Shown here: positions 19,685 to 22,513 of the stretch, one piece after another | Layout of the letters: every line of letters starts with the position of its first letter | Position numbering within the stretch: the stretch's first letter is position 1 | Source of the DNA: a virus | Reading direction: 5' to 3' (one strand) | Length of the DNA stretch: 22,513 nt | IMG/VR virus record: IMGVR_UViG_3300048834_001235 | Location: 1-22,513 of that record | Position numbers and translations under genes: made by a program | The notes under the pieces: model-generated | The model's database searches: none | Seen by the model: the letters and a program-made list of their open reading frames with translations, nothing else | Told to the model about the DNA's origin: nothing

Positions 19685-20509
19685 ATGCCTGCCACCATTC
19701 AGGACCGGTTCGGCTGGTCGCTCTCGGACAAAGGTGCCGAGCGGCTCTACACCGTCTTCGACACCACCAGCCCGGTTGAAGCACGGCAGGTCGTTGAGGA
19801 TGAAAGCCCATCCTCGATAGACATCGGTCCGCTGCGGTTGTACCGGTCCTCCTGCGAGGTTGAGGAAACCTCCAACGGCCTGTGGCATTGCCGCGCCATC
19901 TACGCGCCACGCGAGCGCAGCGGTGCGGTGGAGGAAGACACCTCCTTCAGCTTCGAAACCCGCGGCGGCACCCAACACATCACCCAATCGCTGGAGACCA
20001 TCGCGCGCTACCCCGCCGCCAGCGCCAGTTTCGCGCCGCCCAACTTCGGCGGTGCCATCAACGTGGACGAGAACGGGCCGCAGGGCGTGGACATCAATGT
20101 TCCGGTCTTCTCGTTCAACATCGTGGACGTGCGCGAATCGGTGTCGCAGGCCTACATCGGCAACCTGTACGGGCTGACCGCCACGGTGAACAGTGCGCCG
20201 GTCACCTTCGCCACCGATGACAATGCGTCCATCACTATCGCTGCCGGCGAGGGCCTATACCTCGGTGCCGCCGGCACCAAGCGCAGCGGTCAACCCTGGG
20301 AAATTTCTCATGCCTTCGCCGCCTCACCCAACGTGACCGGCCTGTCCATCGGCACGATTAATGACATCGCAAAGGCCGGCTGGGAATACCTCTGGGCTTA
20401 TTACGCCAAGGCCGAGGATGCCGTGGCCAAACGGCTCATCGTGCGGCCGATTGCGGTCTATGTCGAGCGTGTCTACCGCTACGGCAACTGGAGCCTGTTG
20501 GACCTGTAG
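19685..20509 (+). CDS. Distal tail protein, unassigned family
   Basis: A 274-residue beta-rich protein directly after the tape measure. Notable segments are RFGWSLSDKGAERLY, then FETRGGTQHITQSLETI, NFGGAINVDENGPQGVDI and VPVFSFNIVDVRESV. The C-terminal half has LTATVNSAP, GEGLYLGAAGTKR, WEISHAFAASPNVTG and GWEYLWAYY, ending VYVERVY..GNWSLLDL. I recall relatives with the GGTQHITQSLETI phrase in many phage tail modules but no assigned function. Position fits the distal tail (Dit-like) role. The GGAG at 19672-19675 is well spaced from ATG 19685. Confidence 0.78.
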   Translation: MPATIQDRFGWSLSDKGAERLYTVFDTTSPVEARQVVEDESPSSIDIGPLRLYRSSCEVEETSNGLWHCRAIYAPRERSGAVEEDTSFSFETRGGTQHITQSLETIARYPAASASFAPPNFGGAINVDENGPQGVDINVPVFSFNIVDVRESVSQAYIGNLYGLTATVNSAPVTFATDDNASITIAAGEGLYLGAAGTKRSGQPWEISHAFAASPNVTGLSIGTINDIAKAGWEYLWAYYAKAEDAVAKRLIVRPIAVYVERVYRYGNWSLLDL

Positions 20510-20515
20510 CCCTAT

Positions 20516-21436
20516 ATGAGCATCCGTCGCGTCCAACCCGGTGATCGTTTGGCCATTCGCGCTGCAGACTGGAACGCCGTGCGTGAGATGGTGCAGGCGT
20601 ACCAGCAGGAGCGGCTGAACGCCCAGGGGAGTGGCCGACACGTCAAGGACGATCTGATCTATGGCCGCAACGACACCGGTGCCGATCTGGCTCGCTGGTC
20701 CACAGCCGGCATCGGTGGCCTGGTCTTCCTGCCTGCTGACCAGGGCGACTCTTTCGGCTCGCCGATCGTGTTCACGCTGCAGACGCCAACACTCGCGCAC
20801 GCCAGCCGGTTCGCCATCGCCATTGAGCCCATCGCCGCAGGTGCGATCGGGCGCTTGGCTGTTGCGGGGATCACCGTTGCCACCGTGAGCAACACCGCCC
20901 AACTGGGCTCGCCCACGCACGCTGCCCTGGCCGATGACGGCAACGGCTTGGTGACGCTGGAGGCGGCGACGTCAGGTCCCGTTGAACTGCTTTGGCGTGA
21001 TGCGTCCAGCATGAGCGACCTGGCCGTCATCCGCTTCGGCAGTTCCGGGGGCGGAGGCGGCACCTCGCTCACCACGTTCCGCATCACCGGTGCCACGCGC
21101 GATGGCGCGAACTGGCGCTGGGTCTACACCGGCATCATCCAGGCCAAAGGTTCGCCCGGCTACGGCGGCTGGGGCGATGCCGATGCCGTCACGCACACGC
21201 TCTACAACGAGGCGGAGAACGGTAACGGCTCCACCGGCACCTACGGCAACGGTGTCAATCAGAGCGACCTGAACATCGCCAATCAGCCCACAGGCTTCCA
21301 GCAGCCTGGCACCTACGCCATCCGCCAGATCCCCGTCGGCACCATTGTCAGCTGCAAAGAGGTGCCGGTCGGCGCTGTGAATGAGTGGTGGATCGTCGGC
21401 ATGCCCAATGGAGTGACCGGCCGATGCCCAGGCTAA
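20516..21436 (+). CDS. Tail tip or fibre protein
   Basis: A 306-residue protein. The N-terminus has RRVQPGDRLAIRAADWNAV, a phrase I associate with proteins in phage tail-tip regions, then a helix (MVQAYQQERLNAQG). Residues about 50-170 are a beta-sandwich-like region (DTGADLARWSTAGI, IVFTLQTPTL, FAIAIEPIAAGAIG, VELLWRD). A SGGGGGTS hinge near residue 177 precedes a second domain (FRITGATRDGANWRWVY), ending QIPVGTIVSCKEVPVG. The double-domain plan with a Gly hinge suggests an adaptor carrying a binding domain. The gene overlaps the next by 13 nt. The ribosome binding site is weak. Confidence 0.75.
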   Translation: MSIRRVQPGDRLAIRAADWNAVREMVQAYQQERLNAQGSGRHVKDDLIYGRNDTGADLARWSTAGIGGLVFLPADQGDSFGSPIVFTLQTPTLAHASRFAIAIEPIAAGAIGRLAVAGITVATVSNTAQLGSPTHAALADDGNGLVTLEAATSGPVELLWRDASSMSDLAVIRFGSSGGGGGTSLTTFRITGATRDGANWRWVYTGIIQAKGSPGYGGWGDADAVTHTLYNEAENGNGSTGTYGNGVNQSDLNIANQPTGFQQPGTYAIRQIPVGTIVSCKEVPVGAVNEWWIVGMPNGVTGRCPG

Positions 21437-22350
21437 CCCCCGGAAGCCCCGCCCACGGACCCGCTTCTCGGAATCGCAGCTGGGCGTATCGCCTGCACCA
21501 CGAGGGCGGGTTCTTCTATCGCTGCTGCAACTGCAAGGCCTACTACCGCCTGCGTAACCAGTGCGACAACGCACTGTCGGACTACTACGTGCCGTCCAGC
21601 GACATCAGCAACGTCAGTACCACGTTCATCTACTTCAACGGGCGCTGCTATCGCATCGCCAACCTGGTGGCGCAGGTGCCTGAGCCCGACGGCATCGCCC
21701 TCAACAAGACCGATTACACCAAGACGCTGGCCGGGACCACTCCGGGTCGATGCTGCAGCATGACCGGCCACGTCGGATTGGCAGGCCCGATCACCATCAC
21801 TTTCAACGGCGTGCAGCAGATCGCGGCCTGCCAGCGGCAGGAACTGCCGCCGTTTGTGCCGCCGGAGAATGAGCCCTTCTGGGACCTGATCCACATCCGA
21901 CCGGACAGTATGCCCTCGTTGAACACCACGATTACGGTCCCGAGCGCCTGCGAGATCAGCAATCTCACGACCAGCGAACCCTGGGCGCTCTACAACCATG
22001 GGCTCGACCCTGCCTGTGCAATCACCTGGGACCCAGCCGATGACCAGTGGTATCGCTACCGCGTCACGCACCGCACACTGAAACTCAGACGCGAAACCCG
22101 CGACAACGTGCTGGGGTGGAGACTGGAGCTGTTCTGGTTCAACGACACGACCGGCGCGAGCGGCAATGATGGTGTGCCGCGCGGGTTCCAGGGGTTCGAC
22201 GGCTGGACGCCGGCCACCTGCAGCAGCAACACCATCACGATCCCCAATGAGCTGAATGCATTCTGGGGCGACATCGGACTGATGGCCCAGGTGGTGGGTA
22301 AGAATGGTTCTGCGACCGTGACATTCACCCCGGGGGTCCTGCTGCCATGA
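21424..22350 (+). CDS. Cysteine-rich tail-tip protein
   Basis: A 308-residue protein that starts inside the previous gene. Its N-terminus has SWAYRLHHEGGFFYRCCNCKA, with C34, C35, C37 and C47 close together, and then GRCYRI, GRCCSM, AACQ, SACE, PACA and ATCS later, eleven Cys in all. Such a number is unusual for a phage tail protein and suggests metal binding or disulfides outside the cell. Other segments are WALYNHGLDPACAITWDP and LGWRLELFWFND. I do not recognise a family. A receptor-binding or tip-stabilising role is inferred from position. The end overlaps the next gene by 4 nt (ATGA). Confidence 0.72.
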   Translation: MPRLTPGSPAHGPASRNRSWAYRLHHEGGFFYRCCNCKAYYRLRNQCDNALSDYYVPSSDISNVSTTFIYFNGRCYRIANLVAQVPEPDGIALNKTDYTKTLAGTTPGRCCSMTGHVGLAGPITITFNGVQQIAACQRQELPPFVPPENEPFWDLIHIRPDSMPSLNTTITVPSACEISNLTTSEPWALYNHGLDPACAITWDPADDQWYRYRVTHRTLKLRRETRDNVLGWRLELFWFNDTTGASGNDGVPRGFQGFDGWTPATCSSNTITIPNELNAFWGDIGLMAQVVGKNGSATVTFTPGVLLP

Positions 22351-22513
22351 GGGTCTTCTACACACACGAGCAGATCGCCGAGCACGCGACGTCGCGGCCT
22401 GCGGGCTATGTCGAGCGTCTGATGAAAGCTGCGGTCAACTCGACCGTGGAAGGCGTGACATTTGAGGTGGAGTCGCCGGCCTGGAAGGAACTGGAGGCGG
22501 AGTTCGCCGGGGC
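22347..22513 (+). CDS. Unknown protein, 3' end outside window
   Basis: An open frame begins at ATG 22347 inside the stop of the previous gene and stays open to the window edge (55 codons). It reads MRVFYTHEQIAEHA, then YVERLMKAAVNSTVEG and VESPAWKELEAEF. The seen part looks like a small soluble, mostly helical domain, with no membrane segment or catalytic motif. The ATGA overlap makes coupled translation with the tail-tip gene likely. It cannot be named from this fragment. Confidence 0.6.
   Translation, partial: MRVFYTHEQIAEHATSRPAGYVERLMKAAVNSTVEGVTFEVESPAWKELEAEFAG

Overview
The window is the packaging, head and tail half of a tailed double-stranded DNA phage or prophage of siphovirus type. 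Composition is GC-rich, roughly 63-66% in most genes judged by eye. Packaging uses a GpA-family terminase. The head uses a lambda-type portal and an S78-type prohead protease fused to the major capsid protein. The tail has a tube protein, assembly chaperones and a tape measure. Almost all plus-strand structural genes overlap by 1-29 nt or sit within a few tens of nt of each other, which suggests one long late transcript. Host evidence is indirect: high GC, Shine-Dalgarno starts, and a lipoprotein with a Gram-negative style lipobox. The HARE-HTH protein and several tail proteins look like families I associate with phages of Planctomycetota or high-GC Pseudomonadota. No host gene or att site is visible, so the host stays open.

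Layout. 1-121 is the C-terminal tail of a replication primase/helicase. 122-745 is non-coding and holds a cluster of GCGACGGT repeats, a near-consensus DnaA box and a hairpin; this is a candidate replication or control region. 746-2577 is a ParB/adenine-methyltransferase fusion translationally coupled to an HNH nuclease. 2580-4157 is a four-gene leftward accessory operon: a DUF6900-like protein, an unknown, a HARE-HTH winged-helix protein and another unknown. It ends in an intrinsic terminator lying inside the 3' end of the HNH gene. 4291-6976 is a small terminase-like ORF, the large terminase and a tiny NrdR-like zinc ribbon. 6966-8144 is a leftward, visibly less GC-rich gene for a phospholipase D-fold nuclease with a possible PUA/EVE-like C-terminal domain; it interrupts the late operon and looks like cargo. 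8249-13707 is head and connector. 13704-15525 includes a beta-helix, tailspike-like protein. 15541-22513 is tail: completion protein, tube, chaperone pair, lipoprotein, tape measure, and distal tail or tip proteins, with the last gene cut by the window edge.

How the genes probably work together. The terminase recognises and packages DNA into proheads built from portal and capsid protein. The fused protease likely releases capsid protein by cleavage, and a strong internal ribosome binding site suggests a second, protease-free product from the same gene. The tail chaperone pair appears to need a -1 frameshift, as in lambda G/GT. The methyltransferase may protect phage DNA. The PLD-fold cargo gene is the best candidate for a less-described system, possibly anti-phage defence or superinfection exclusion.
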